From Chakrabartia godavariana (GTDB taxonomy: Bacteria; Pseudomonadota; Alphaproteobacteria; Sphingomonadales; Sphingomonadaceae), in the NCBI GenBank assembly GCA_005518185.1, contig RKSN01000001.1, positions 682,501 to 746,500 of the forward strand: a DNA stretch of 64,000 nt, given 5' to 3'. Shown in pieces: positions 37,500 to 46,834 of the stretch. The notes beneath the pieces were generated by a model. That model had not been told where the DNA came from. It saw only the letters and a list, made by a program, of their open reading frames with translations, and made no database searches. Each line of letters opens with the position of its first letter. The first letter of the stretch is position 1. Both the position numbers and the translations under genes were made by a program.

Positions 37500-39679
37500 A
37501 GCGAGAGCCTCAGGCCGCCGATGGTTTCTGCAATGGCCTTGAACCGGGCCTTGAGCGCGGTCGAGTTGCTGGCCACCGCAGCGTGGTCCGCGTCGGTCGC
37601 ACAGTTGATGAGCGACTGCGGCAGTGAGGTGATCCCAAAGCCGACGACCCAGACGGTATAGCCCTTGGCCTTGGCCGCATTGCAGATCATTTCCATGCGA
37701 CGATAATGCTTGTCGTTCATGTCGGTCGAGCCGTCATCGGTGTCGAGCTGGGTCGTCGGAACCTGTCGGCCATCAAGCCGGGAGATGCCCCATGGGCCGT
37801 AATTCTGATTGCGGGCATCCATCATACCGTCGGTCATGAAGACGATGTGGCGACCGATCTGGAACCCGCCGGGGGCAGTCGTGTCATTGTTCTCCGACGC
37901 GTAGATGCCATCGGGTGACAACATGCGGGCGCCCCAGACCATGCCGATGTCGTGCTGCGTCCCGCCGATAACCGCGAGGCCATCGATATAGGCGGCAAAG
38001 CTCGTCGACAGGCCGGAGACCACGTCACTGGTGAACTGGCGTAGCTTGGCAGCAGCACTCGGGCAAGCCGCCCAGCCATTGGCCTGCCAGGATGAGTCAC
38101 CCTGCCATTGACCGTTGGAATCCCAGACAAGCTCGGGAAGATGTGGTTTCCAGCGCTGGGTGTCGTTGGCGGGCACAAGATCGATCTGCATGTCATACGC
38201 AGTGCTGGGAATGCTGATCGGGGAGGTCGCGGTGAGCGTGTTGATCGTGCCCGCTTCCTCGATGCAGCCGCGCCATGTCACGTTGGTTGACGCCGGCACG
38301 TCGATAGTCGTTGCGCCGACGCCTGAGAGGTTGACCGAAATGGTGGAGACCGCCGTGTTCGCCGCATTGAACGAGGCGTTCCAGGATGTCCCGTTCTTCA
38401 GGCCGCTGACGTCGATGGTGCTCACGCCATAGGACCAGCCAGTTGACCGGTTGACTTGCGTCCAGGTGATCGATTTGGTCGATGTCGCGGTTTGGGTCCG
38501 GTTGTAGTTCGCCGTCGCGCGCTCCAGCCAGCAACCATTTGTGCCGCCGACGCTTTGCCAGCGATAGCGATAGCCAGTCACGGTGCGCGGATCGGCATTC
38601 TGATACGTCAGGACCTGCTCGGTTGGCGGCGTCGTCGCATTGTAGGTCGCCGGATTGTTCGACGTCGAAATGAGCGACGGACCCGTCACCGTCCCGGCCA
38701 CATCGGTGCGCGCGATCATCGTCGTGCCGCTGTTCGCCAAGGTGTTGGTCGCCGAACAGGTTGTCGACGTGGTCGCAGTTGCGTGCCGATACCGGTAAGT
38801 TGTGCCGCCGACGGTGATCGTGGAAGTTGCCGTCGTGCCAAGCAACGCCCAGCCTGTGAACCCTGTCGCCGTATTATATGTGGTCGGCGTCGCCGCCGGG
38901 CTCCAGCTCGACCAGGAACTCAGGGCGGATTCCGTGCCGAGAGTGTAGGTCCACGCCTGCGTCGTCGTGTAGACCTTGGTCCGGTAGGGTGCAGTGTCCG
39001 AAACCCAGGTCGGGTTCAGAATGCGCCCGACATTGACGCCTGAGGAATACGGCACAAAGCCATAGCGGATGCGGCCGGGGCCGCTCGCTTCGCCCGGCCC
39101 GAGTTCGACGAAGAAGTCCTTCACTGCCTGACGCAGCGCGGCAATCTTCGATTGCGTATCGCCGGAGATCGTCTGCGCCATCGAGCCCGATGTATCGAGC
39201 ACGAAGACAACGTCGGTGTTGGGGATGTTCAGGGTCGACGAGCAGTTCACACTCACGTCGAAATTGTCGCGCCCGAACACCTTCATGATCGACGCCGGGA
39301 CCTGCACGGATGCCGTGCCGTTGACCGTGCCCACCGACGATCCTGCCGTGTAGTTGCGCGTGACGGTGCCGGTGCCGAACGAACCTGTGGGAAAGTTGAA
39401 GTCGAAGAACTTCTTTCCTTCGTCGATGTCGGCGGTCGTCGGCGTCGTGCCCGACATGGACCGGCGCGCGGCCAGGGCGCCGGCGTCGCACGCGTTCTGG
39501 AGACGCGCCTGCGTCATGTAGATGCGGCTGAGATCGACGGCGCCGCCGATCATCGCTGCCATCGGAAAGACGGCTGCCGCGACGAGTGGCATGACGTTAC
39601 CGGCCCGATTCTTCGCGAGCCGGATCAGGAAGCCCGAATATGGCGTCTTTTTCAACGCGTTGCCCCCGTTGTTCAACAT
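37496..39679 (-). CDS. TadG-like pilus assembly protein with interrupted VWA domain
   Basis: 727-residue protein. Residues ~20-50 hold the Tad-type membrane segment (NRAGNVMPLVAAAVFPMAAMIGGAVDLSRIY). A VWA domain starts near 155 with an intact MIDAS motif DTSGSMA (162-168). The VWA fold seems to stop near 230 and resume near 546 (LRQFTSDVVSGLS, then HIVFMTDGMMD), leaving a ~315-residue Ser/Thr/Tyr-rich insertion with two cysteine pairs or so. Such proteins anchor or stabilise Flp pili; the insertion may face the outside. It is first in the three-gene unit. Confidence 0.85.
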   Translation of the reverse strand: MLNNGGNALKKTPYSGFLIRLAKNRAGNVMPLVAAAVFPMAAMIGGAVDLSRIYMTQARLQNACDAGALAARRSMSGTTPTTADIDEGKKFFDFNFPTGSFGTGTVTRNYTAGSSVGTVNGTASVQVPASIMKVFGRDNFDVSVNCSSTLNIPNTDVVFVLDTSGSMAQTISGDTQSKIAALRQAVKDFFVELGPGEASGPGRIRYGFVPYSSGVNVGRILNPTWVSDTAPYRTKVYTTTQAWTYTLGTESALSSWSSWSPAATPTTYNTATGFTGWALLGTTATSTITVGGTTYRYRHATATTSTTCSATNTLANSGTTMIARTDVAGTVTGPSLISTSNNPATYNATTPPTEQVLTYQNADPRTVTGYRYRWQSVGGTNGCWLERATANYNRTQTATSTKSITWTQVNRSTGWSYGVSTIDVSGLKNGTSWNASFNAANTAVSTISVNLSGVGATTIDVPASTNVTWRGCIEEAGTINTLTATSPISIPSTAYDMQIDLVPANDTQRWKPHLPELVWDSNGQWQGDSSWQANGWAACPSAAAKLRQFTSDVVSGLSTSFAAYIDGLAVIGGTQHDIGMVWGARMLSPDGIYASENNDTTAPGGFQIGRHIVFMTDGMMDARNQNYGPWGISRLDGRQVPTTQLDTDDGSTDMNDKHYRRMEMICNAAKAKGYTVWVVGFGITSLPQSLINCATDADHAAVASNSTALKARFKAIAETIGGLRLSL

Positions 39680-39767
39680 GCTTGCCCCACCAGATACTCT
39701 TGTTCAGTAGGGGCTATGCGCCAGACAGGGCTAACGTCGGTTCAACGAGCAGGGTTAATGTGAGGTA

Positions 39768-40388
39768 ATGGTTAAAGACCCGGATCGGTTGCTTTCGCTC
39801 GCTTATGCGCGGGTGGGTGTGCGACCCAAGCTCGAACTTGCCTTCCTTCTGGATGAAGCGCTGGCCGCCATCCTGCGATCGGTGCGGGAGCCGATGATTG
39901 CGCGCATCCGGTTGGCCTGGTGGCGCGAGCAGCTTGAGGCGCTGGCCGCCGGGACGCCCGACGCGCCGGAGCCATTGCTCACGCGCATCGGTCAGGCGCT
40001 CGACCCGGCGGAAATCCGCGCGCTTGCCGATCTGCCGGATGCGTGGATGCACCTTCTGGAAGACCCGCTCGGCACCCCGGACGTTGCACGCTTCTCCACC
40101 GGACGCGGGGGCGCCCTGGCTACGGTTTTCCACGATCCCGCGTTAACCAAGCCTCTGGCATTCTGGTCGCTCGTGGACTTTGTCCATCATTGTTCAGACC
40201 CTGCGCTGGCACAGGCGGTACACCACGAGGCGATGACGGTGATGCCCGTCGACCGGCGCGCTCTGCCTGCCGTGCTCCGGGTTCTGGTGGGGCTGGCAGC
40301 CGATGACCTGCGCGATGTCGATGGACGCGGGCGACAGAGCCCCGGACGGGTTCTGCGCGCGCTGCGCCACGCACTTTTCGCGCGCTGA
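39768..40388 (+). CDS. Squalene/phytoene synthase-like protein, probably non-catalytic
   Basis: 206-residue protein with the start of the trans-prenyltransferase fold: RLLSLAYARVGVRPKLELAFLLDEAL and the family-typical IRLAWWREQLEAL near 46-57. Full enzymes are about 270-300 residues and carry two Asp-rich motifs (DxxxD); I do not see the first one and the second is absent, so catalysis is doubtful. Similar short proteins, such as the assembly factor NDUFAF6 in mitochondria, have lost activity. It is divergent from the tadG unit (88 bp) and is followed by an EF-hand gene. Confidence 0.68.
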   Translation: MVKDPDRLLSLAYARVGVRPKLELAFLLDEALAAILRSVREPMIARIRLAWWREQLEALAAGTPDAPEPLLTRIGQALDPAEIRALADLPDAWMHLLEDPLGTPDVARFSTGRGGALATVFHDPALTKPLAFWSLVDFVHHCSDPALAQAVHHEAMTVMPVDRRALPAVLRVLVGLAADDLRDVDGRGRQSPGRVLRALRHALFAR

Positions 40389-40443
40389 CTGGACAGGGCG
40401 CCGCGTCGCGCTATCATGTCGCATCCATACAATGAGGTGCGAT

Positions 40444-40932
40444 ATGTGGCGGTATCTCGGCGGGGCGGCTTCCATGCTGGTGCTCATGGCGGTGGGATTT
40501 TTTCTGGTCCGCGAAATGGCCGCAAGCGAGGTGCCGTTGCCGGCGCTGCCCGAGGCACCTGCTGCGACCGCAGGGGATGCGCCGCTCAGGGCCCCGGTTG
40601 CCGATGAAGCGACCAAGGAGGAAAAGCGCTTCAACCGCACGGACCGCGACAAGAATGGCATGATCGCGAAGGCCGAATTTCTCTACACGCGGCAGCGCGC
40701 CTTTCAGCGGCTCGACGCGAATGGCGACGGCAGCATCTCGTTTGACGAATATGCGGCGAAGACCACGGACAAGTTCGCAAAGGCCGATGCCGACAGATCG
40801 GGCGTCCTCAACCGGCGCGAATTCGCGACCACGCGGGTCGTGCGCAAGGCCAAGCCGCCGCGCGCGGATTGCCCGCCTGCGGAAAAGGTGTCTCAGCCAA
40901 CCGCTTCGGACGGGGACGACGCCGAGGCCTGA
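40444..40932 (+). CDS. Membrane-anchored EF-hand protein
   Basis: 162-residue protein with an N-terminal membrane anchor or signal (about 4-25) and three EF-hand calcium loops: D67-E78 ([12 protein letters not shown]), D91-E102 ([12 protein letters not shown]) and D115-E126 ([12 protein letters not shown]). All have acidic residues at positions 1 and 12, so calcium binding is likely, in the periplasm. GAGGTG at 40434-40439 favours ATG 40444 over ATG 40432. The last 40 bases overlap the convergent trmFO 3' end. Function beyond calcium binding is not evident. Confidence 0.85.
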   Translation: MWRYLGGAASMLVLMAVGFFLVREMAASEVPLPALPEAPAATAGDAPLRAPVADEATKEEKRFNRTDRDKNGMIAKAEFLYTRQRAFQRLDANGDGSISFDEYAAKTTDKFAKADADRSGVLNRREFATTRVVRKAKPPRADCPPAEKVSQPTASDGDDAEA

Positions 40933-42242
40933 TCCCCCTGCCAGGCCGCAAAGGCGTCGCGCGCGCGGTCCGTGTACAGCTGCTTCCGGTCGGCCTTGCG
41001 GCTTTTCGCAGGCAGCGGCGGGAAGAGGCCGAAATTGACGTTCATCGGCTGGAATGTGTCTGCATCCGCGCCGCCGGTGATATGGCCGAGCAGGGCGCCA
41101 AGCGCGGTCTCGACCGGCGGAAGCGACGGCGCGGCGCCGCGCAGTTCGTCGATCCAGAAACGTGCGGCCAACATCCCGACGGCGGCGCTCTCGATATAGC
41201 CCTCGCACCCGGTGATCTGCCCGGCAAAGCGGATATGGGGGCGTGACTTCAGGCGCAATGTCGCATCAAGCAGCTTGGGCGACTTGATGAAGGTATTGCG
41301 GTGGAGCCCGCCCAACCGCGCAAACTGCGCATTTTCAAGGCCGGGGATCATGCGGAACACACGCACCTGCTCGGCATGTTTGAGCTTGGTCTGGAAGCCG
41401 ACCATGTTCCACAGCGTGCCCAGCGCATTGTCCTGCCGCAGTTGGACGACGGCATAGGGCCAGCGACCGGTCTTCGGATTGTCGAGGCCCACGGGCTTCA
41501 TCGGCCCGTGGCGCAGGGTATCGACACCGCGTTCGGCCATCACCTCGATCGGCATGCACCCATCGAAATAGGGCGTGTTCGCTTCCCATTCCTTGAACTC
41601 GGTCTTCTCGCCCGACAGCAAGGCCGCGTGGAAGGCCAGATACTGGTCCTTGTCCATGGGGCAGTTGATGTAATCCTTGGTATCGCCCTTGTCCCAGCGC
41701 GACGCCATCCACGCCACGTCCATATCGATGCTCTCATGATGGACGATGGGGGCGAGCGCATCGAAGAAGGCGAGCGCGTCTTCCCCGGTTTCGGTGGCAA
41801 TGGCGTCGGCCAGCGCCGTGCCCGTCAGCGGGCCGGTCGCGATGATGGCGGGCCCATCGGGCAGGGCGTCGATGCGTTCGCGGACCAACGTGATATTCGG
41901 GTGGGCCGCAATCGCAGCCGTGACGGCTTCGGTATAGCCATCGCGGTCCACGGCGAGCGCCGACCCGGCCGGGACGCGGTGGGCATCGGCCGAGGCCATG
42001 ATGAGCGAGCCGAGCCTGCGCAGTTCCTGATGGATCAGGCCGACGGCATTGCGATCCGCATCGTCGGACCGGAAGCTGTTGGAACAGACGAGTTCGGCCA
42101 GATGATCGGTCTGGTGTGCCGCCGTCTTCTCGCCGCTGCCGCGCATTTCGGACAGGCGCACCTTCACGCCTGCTTCGGCCAGCTGCCACGCCGCCTCTGA
42201 GCCGGCCAATCCGCCGCCGATGATGTGAACCTGATGTGTCAT
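40893..42242 (-). CDS. trmFO: Methylenetetrahydrofolate--tRNA-(uracil-5-)-methyltransferase TrmFO
   Basis: Folate- and FAD-dependent enzyme making 5-methyluridine at position 54 of tRNAs. The 449-residue protein begins with the dinucleotide-binding motif [17 protein letters not shown] and has the family motifs [10 protein letters not shown] and [11 protein letters not shown]-binding glycine-rich sequences and length fit TrmFO (often called Gid). The 3' end overlaps the convergent EF-hand gene by 40 bases. It is divergent from the lysoplasmalogenase-like gene with 141 bp between the chosen starts. Confidence 0.95.
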   Translation of the reverse strand: MTHQVHIIGGGLAGSEAAWQLAEAGVKVRLSEMRGSGEKTAAHQTDHLAELVCSNSFRSDDADRNAVGLIHQELRRLGSLIMASADAHRVPAGSALAVDRDGYTEAVTAAIAAHPNITLVRERIDALPDGPAIIATGPLTGTALADAIATETGEDALAFFDALAPIVHHESIDMDVAWMASRWDKGDTKDYINCPMDKDQYLAFHAALLSGEKTEFKEWEANTPYFDGCMPIEVMAERGVDTLRHGPMKPVGLDNPKTGRWPYAVVQLRQDNALGTLWNMVGFQTKLKHAEQVRVFRMIPGLENAQFARLGGLHRNTFIKSPKLLDATLRLKSRPHIRFAGQITGCEGYIESAAVGMLAARFWIDELRGAAPSLPPVETALGALLGHITGGADADTFQPMNVNFGLFPPLPAKSRKADRKQLYTDRARDAFAAWQGDQASASSPSEAVG

Positions 42243-42383
42243 GCCGCGCCTCTAGGGAATTTGGGCCGCGAAGGCGAGGGGGGCGATGCGGCGGCGGCCA
42301 TTCCCGGTCCATCCGCTGCACAACCTCGCTCTGGACATGTGCGGTGCCAAAAGTGCACTCTGGCCGAAAGAGGGGACAAACGC

Positions 42384-43037
42384 GTGCAGAACAGATCGAT
42401 TTCAACACTCCTGCTTTGGGCCTCCGCTCTTGCAGGTGTCAGCTATCTTGCGGTTGTTGTTGGCAGCCTCTCCGGCCCCGGGATCATCGTCTGGAAAGGC
42501 GCGGGTGTCGCTTTGCTGGCCGTGTTCGCCGCCCTGCAGGCGCGGCCGGTGGATGGCTGGCTGCTGGCCGCCGTCATGGCGCTCGGGGCGCTTGGCGATG
42601 TCTTGCTGGAAATTGCGTTCACGGCGGGCGCTGCGTCCTTTGCGCTGGGTCATGTGGTGGCCATTGCACTGTACCGGCGGAACCGGCGTCCGGCGCTGAC
42701 CAAATCGCAGACGGCTCTCGCGGTCGCACTCGCCTTGGGCACGCCATTAATCGCGTGGCTGCTGACCCGTGCGCCTGACGTCACCGGCTATGCCGTGCTG
42801 CTCGGCCTGATGGCGGCGACAGCGTGGATGAGCCGCTTTCCGCGCTATCGCACCGGCATCGGCGCGGTGCTGTTCGTTGTGTCCGACCTGCTGATCTTCG
42901 CGCGCATGGGTCCGCTCGCGGGTTCTGCGCTTGTCGGGATCGCCATCTGGGCCTTCTATTATGGCGGACAGCTGCTGATCACGCTGGGGGTGCGCCGCAC
43001 GCTCGACGAGTACGCTAGCGCCGGTCGACATTCCTGA
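42384..43037 (+). CDS. Lysoplasmalogenase-like membrane protein (YhhN/TMEM86 family)
   Basis: 217-residue protein with about eight membrane segments. The family-specific acidic motifs are seen as ALGDVLLE near 72-79 and SDLLIF near 169-174. TMEM86 proteins hydrolyse the vinyl ether bond of lysoplasmalogens; bacterial members have similar activity in some cases, otherwise unknown. GTG at 42384 is chosen because AGAGGGG lies 8 bases upstream and the upstream frame is hydrophilic and not conserved-looking. The 3' end overlaps DUF952 by 23 bases, convergently. Confidence 0.82.
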   Translation: MQNRSISTLLLWASALAGVSYLAVVVGSLSGPGIIVWKGAGVALLAVFAALQARPVDGWLLAAVMALGALGDVLLEIAFTAGAASFALGHVVAIALYRRNRRPALTKSQTALAVALALGTPLIAWLLTRAPDVTGYAVLLGLMAATAWMSRFPRYRTGIGAVLFVVSDLLIFARMGPLAGSALVGIAIWAFYYGGQLLITLGVRRTLDEYASAGRHS

Positions 43038-43320
43038 CGGCTGACATCGGCAGCGCGCCGTAAAGGTGCGGGAACAGCGCCCCACCGCGCGACACCTCCC
43101 AGCGCAAGGCATCGCCGAAGCCGGACAGATCGATTTCTGCGATCACGAGGCCCGTCTGCCCCGCGAAATGCTTGTCGAGCGTGCCCTGAAGCTGGGTCGC
43201 GGTCGACATGTGGATATAGCCGTCGGCAAGATCGACCGGCGCACCCGCAAAGCTGCCATCAGCCTCAAACTGCCGCCACTGATTGGCGGTGAAGATCTTG
43301 AACGCGGTGGTATCCGTCAT
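43015..43320 (-). CDS. DUF952 domain protein
   Basis: 101-residue soluble protein with the family hallmarks FKIFTANQWRQFEADGSFAGAPVDLADGYIHMSTATQL and RGGALFPHLYGALP. The fold resembles ADP-ribosyltransferase-like or RES-like small proteins in general descriptions; the function is unknown. Its ATG overlaps the stop of the upstream oxidoreductase (ATGA), so it is third in a thiolase / oxidoreductase / DUF952 operon. The catalytic-looking histidine in YIHMS is conserved in the family. Confidence 0.85.
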   Translation of the reverse strand: MTDTTAFKIFTANQWRQFEADGSFAGAPVDLADGYIHMSTATQLQGTLDKHFAGQTGLVIAEIDLSGFGDALRWEVSRGGALFPHLYGALPMSAVRNVDRR

Positions 43321-44303
43321 GGCATCACAACCGCGCGGCCGATGACCGTGCGTGTTTCCAGCGCCTTCAGGGCATCGCCCGCCTGATCAAGCGGGAAACG
43401 GTGCGAGATGGCGGGGCGCATCACGCCTTGTCGCGCAAGGTCGATCAACGCGGCCCGCGTCCGCACGGCAAGGTCCGGGTCGCGTCTCGTGGCTTCGCCT
43501 GCGCGCAGGCCCATGACGGTGTAGCCTTTGATGAGAACGTGATTGGCCGGGAATTTCGGGATTTCCCCGCTCGCAAAGCCGACGATCAGATAGCGTCCGC
43601 CCCAGCCGAGCGTGCGCGTGGCTGCGATGGCGAGGGGACCACCTACGGGATCATAGACGGCATCAATACCCTTGCCGCCGGTCGCGGCCTTGACGGCGTC
43701 GGGGAGGTCGGGCGTGTTATTCAGGAAGGCGTGGTCCGCCCCCGCCGCGAGGATGGCCGCAAGTTTGGCCTCATTCGACGCCAGGCCGATGACCGTCGCA
43801 CCCATATGCTTGCCCAGCTGCACGGCCGCCATGCCCACGCCACCGCTTGCGCCAAGGACGAGCAGAGCCTCACCCGGCTTGATCTGCGCCTTGTCGTGCA
43901 GGGCATGCCACGCCGTGGTGGCAGCGACATACCAGGCGGCGCCTTCCTCATAGGTCAGCGCATCCGGCAATGGGAACATCTGTGCGGCCGGGGCCACCGC
44001 CTGTTCGGCAAAGGCGCCGAGCCGGAGCTGCGCCATCACGCGGTCGCCCGGCTTCAGGCCCACGACTGCGCTGCCGACTTCGATGACGTCACCTGCCGCT
44101 TCCATGCCGGGCACGAAGGGAAGGTCGGGGCGGAGTTGATATCCGCCCCGCGTCATCAGGAGATCGGGGAAATTGGCGCCTGCCGCCCGCACGGCGATCC
44201 GCACGTCCTGCGGCCCGAGTTCGGGGGCAGGGAGCGTGCGGATCTCCAGCGCGTCCGGACCCTCAAGGGCCGCACAGACGGCGGCGCGGTAGGACTGGCT
44301 CAA
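43317..44303 (-). CDS. Quinone oxidoreductase-like MDR family NADPH dehydrogenase
   Basis: 328-residue medium-chain dehydrogenase/reductase without zinc ligands. The N-terminal GroES-like domain (VRIAVRAAGANFPDLLMTRGGY) is followed by the NADPH-binding Rossmann motif VLGASGGVGMAAVQL near 143-157. It belongs to the NADPH:quinone reductase or enoyl reductase-like group. TTG at 44303 is chosen: it overlaps the thiolase stop (TTGA) and gives MSQSYRAAVC. The thiolase upstream suggests a link to acyl-CoA or lipid metabolism. Confidence 0.85.
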   Translation of the reverse strand: MSQSYRAAVCAALEGPDALEIRTLPAPELGPQDVRIAVRAAGANFPDLLMTRGGYQLRPDLPFVPGMEAAGDVIEVGSAVVGLKPGDRVMAQLRLGAFAEQAVAPAAQMFPLPDALTYEEGAAWYVAATTAWHALHDKAQIKPGEALLVLGASGGVGMAAVQLGKHMGATVIGLASNEAKLAAILAAGADHAFLNNTPDLPDAVKAATGGKGIDAVYDPVGGPLAIAATRTLGWGGRYLIVGFASGEIPKFPANHVLIKGYTVMGLRAGEATRRDPDLAVRTRAALIDLARQGVMRPAISHRFPLDQAGDALKALETRTVIGRAVVMP

Positions 44304-45547
44304 AGGCGCTCGATGATGATGGCCGGTGCCATCCCGCCGGCGGCGCACATCGTGACGAGGCCATAGCGACCGCCCGAACGCTCCAGTTCATCAAGCGCGG
44401 TGCCGATCAGCATCGAGCCAGTGGCCCCGATCGGGTGACCGAGCGCCATGGCGCCGCCGTTGATGTTGACCTTGGTGCGATCGAGATGGAGGTCGCGGAT
44501 GAACTTTTCGGCGACGACAGCGAAGGCTTCGTTGATTTCCCAGACGTCGATGTCCTCCACCTTCAGGCCCGCCTTGGCGAGCGCCTTTTTGGCGGCGGGG
44601 ACGGGGGCGTTGAGCATCAGCGTGGGATCATCGCCGCAGTTGACGTAGCAGACGACGCGCGCGCGCGGCTTCAGACCATGCTTTTCGGCATAGTCCTTCG
44701 ACGTGATGAGCACGGCACCCGCGCCATCGACGACGCCCGAGCTGTTGCCGGCATGGTGAACACCCGTCCAGTTCAGGTCAGGATAGCGGCGCTGGATCTG
44801 CTTGCGGAAGCTGGTGCCGCCGAGATCGAAATCGGCAATCGCATCAAAGCTGGGCTTGAGCGCGGCAAGGCCTTCGGCGGTCGTTTCCGGGCGGGGGAAT
44901 TCTTCGCGGTCAAGCGCGACTGTGCCGTCGGGATTGTGGACGGTGATCAGCGACTTGTCGAAGCGGCCTTCGCGGATGGCGCGGTCTGCGCGTTCCTGGC
45001 TGACGAGGGCCAGCGCATCGAGGGCTTCGCGCGGAATGCCTTCCATTGCGGCAATTGCGTCGCCGCAGACGCCCTGGTGCGACTGCGGGTGGATGGCATC
45101 AAGTTCACGGTTGCCCGAGCCCATGCCGAGCGGCTTGATGCCTGCATTGGCCTGTTCTGCGCCATGGGCTGCCGTGAAGCTCATCATTTCGGTGCCGCCT
45201 GCGATGACGCAGTCTTCCATGCCCGACATGACGGCCGCCGTGGCGAGGTTCACCGAAGTGATGCCGCCGCCGCAGAAGCGGTCCAGCGTCACGCCGCTGG
45301 CGCTGATGTCATAACCGGCAGCCAATGCCGACATGCGGCCAAGGTCGCCGCCCTGCTTGCCGACCTGCGACGAGGTCGACCAGATCACGTCGTCCACCGT
45401 GGAGGTGTCGAGGTTGTTGCGCTCCTTCAGGGCCTTCAGGACGGTCGCGGCCAGATGCTGCGGATGCAGGTGGGAGAGGGCGCCCTTGCCCGGTTTGCCA
45501 ACGCCGCGCGGCGTGCGGCATGCGTCAATGATATAAGCTTCAGCCAT
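44300..45547 (-). CDS. Acetyl-CoA C-acyltransferase (thiolase)
   Basis: 415-residue thiolase. Catalytic residues are visible: nucleophile Cys92 in LDRFCGGG, the active-site His in ALGHPIGATGS near 372, and the second cysteine in TMCAAGG near 402, with GGAMALGHP and NEAFAV segments. It could work in beta-oxidation (FadA-type) or in condensation; an adjacent oxidoreductase but no hydratase or synthase leaves this open. The operon is thiolase, quinone oxidoreductase and DUF952. Product N-terminus MAEAYIIDACRTPRG is family-typical. Confidence 0.93.
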   Translation of the reverse strand: MAEAYIIDACRTPRGVGKPGKGALSHLHPQHLAATVLKALKERNNLDTSTVDDVIWSTSSQVGKQGGDLGRMSALAAGYDISASGVTLDRFCGGGITSVNLATAAVMSGMEDCVIAGGTEMMSFTAAHGAEQANAGIKPLGMGSGNRELDAIHPQSHQGVCGDAIAAMEGIPREALDALALVSQERADRAIREGRFDKSLITVHNPDGTVALDREEFPRPETTAEGLAALKPSFDAIADFDLGGTSFRKQIQRRYPDLNWTGVHHAGNSSGVVDGAGAVLITSKDYAEKHGLKPRARVVCYVNCGDDPTLMLNAPVPAAKKALAKAGLKVEDIDVWEINEAFAVVAEKFIRDLHLDRTKVNINGGAMALGHPIGATGSMLIGTALDELERSGGRYGLVTMCAAGGMAPAIIIERL

Positions 45548-45651
45548 GAGTCTCTCTCCCGATGTGCAATGAGTCGTGCTTTCCCTTTACGTAAGCCGCA
45601 GGTCGTTGCAAGCTCAAGCCCCTCAACGGGCACCCTGACAATAGTGCCGGG

Positions 45652-46665
45652 TCAGTCCGGCTCGGAAAAGGTGAGTGCGACCCGCGTCCCGCCAACGGTC
45701 GTCACGTCCCGCGTCGCCTGGATCTGGTCGGACAGTGCGTCCACGATCAGGCAGCCAAGTCCCTTTGCGCCATCGCAGTCGGCAGGCTTGCCCACGCCGT
45801 CATCGGCGATCACGAACAGGAATCCTTCTGCCGCGCGGTTCAGCGTAACCGTGATCGTGCCCGTCTCACGCCCTCCAAAAGCGTGCTTGATTGCGTTCGT
45901 CATGAGCTCGGCCGCGATCAGCGACAGCGTCATGACTGTTTCAGCCTGAAGCTGGACCTGCTCGACATCAAGCACGCACTGGATGTGCTTTGCGTCGGTG
46001 GCTTCCATCAGGTCTTCGAACAGGCCCTGAAAGTGGTTTTCAAGCGACGCCGTCGCGCTTGCGGGGTCATGGAGGCGGCGGTGGATGCTTGAGAAGAGCC
46101 GGATGCGGCGAATGGCATCATCAAGGATATCGGTGGCCGCCATCGGTCGGGTCCGCATCGCCGACTTCTGCATGGAGAGGATGGCCACAAGGAAGGACAT
46201 ATTGTTCGCAACGCGGTGCTGAAGTTCCTTGAACAGATAGGCGCGCTGTTCGGCAAGGTCGGCACTTCGTTGCCGTTCTTCCTCAAGCGACAGGGCCACC
46301 TTGCGCAGATGGTCGATGATCGACACACCAATGCCGACAACCCCCCAGAAAAACAGGAGCGCAAGCGCGATCTGCGGCGTGAGCTCAAAGCTGTGGGTTG
46401 GGGCGACGAACAGGTACCAGGCACAGATCCCGCTCAGCAGGGCCGAAAAGATGGCCGGGCCGCGTCCCGCTAGAAAGGCGACGAGAAGGATGGCCGGCAG
46501 GAACGTGATGAAAGGCAGGCCCGGCGGCAGAACCTGGATGAGTTCCAGCCGCAGAAACAGCGCCAGACCAAACATCGCAACGGCAAACAGATAGCCAAGC
46601 AGTGGCCTGCCATGCAGGGTGTGGGCCAGCGCGGCGGGTCGTCCGCGCGTGAAGAGCCTTTGCAT
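45652..46665 (-). CDS. HWE/HisKA_2-type sensor histidine kinase with DUF4118 membrane domain
   Basis: 337-residue kinase. The first ~125 residues hold four hydrophobic segments of the KdpD-like DUF4118 type; a short coiled coil leads to the phospho-acceptor motif LFKELQHRVANN (His150), and an HWE/HisKA_2-like ATPase domain follows (ELMTNAIKHAFGG, DDGVGKP). Kinases of this group in sphingomonads often feed the general stress response through PhyR-like regulators. No response regulator is nearby, so it is an orphan here. It is divergent from the dehydrogenase at 46835 (169 bp between). Confidence 0.9.
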   Translation of the reverse strand: MQRLFTRGRPAALAHTLHGRPLLGYLFAVAMFGLALFLRLELIQVLPPGLPFITFLPAILLVAFLAGRGPAIFSALLSGICAWYLFVAPTHSFELTPQIALALLFFWGVVGIGVSIIDHLRKVALSLEEERQRSADLAEQRAYLFKELQHRVANNMSFLVAILSMQKSAMRTRPMAATDILDDAIRRIRLFSSIHRRLHDPASATASLENHFQGLFEDLMEATDAKHIQCVLDVEQVQLQAETVMTLSLIAAELMTNAIKHAFGGRETGTITVTLNRAAEGFLFVIADDGVGKPADCDGAKGLGCLIVDALSDQIQATRDVTTVGGTRVALTFSEPD

Positions 46666-46834
46666 TCAACAAGCTATTCCTGTTTTTGCTCCGCCCGTAA
46701 ACCTCGCCTCGGCGCGAAAGGCAGCGATTGCCGCCAATTTGCGCCGAACTGATTATATTCCGCGATACGTTCGCCCCCCTTGTGACCTTGGGGCCAAGCG
46801 GATAGCCATGGCACATACCAGAGGAGAGAATGCC

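Noticed and set aside
36220-39679. A complete Flp/Tad pilus locus
   Set aside because: Only TadE/TadG-type genes are present. No pilin, prepilin peptidase, secretin or ATPase gene occurs in the window.
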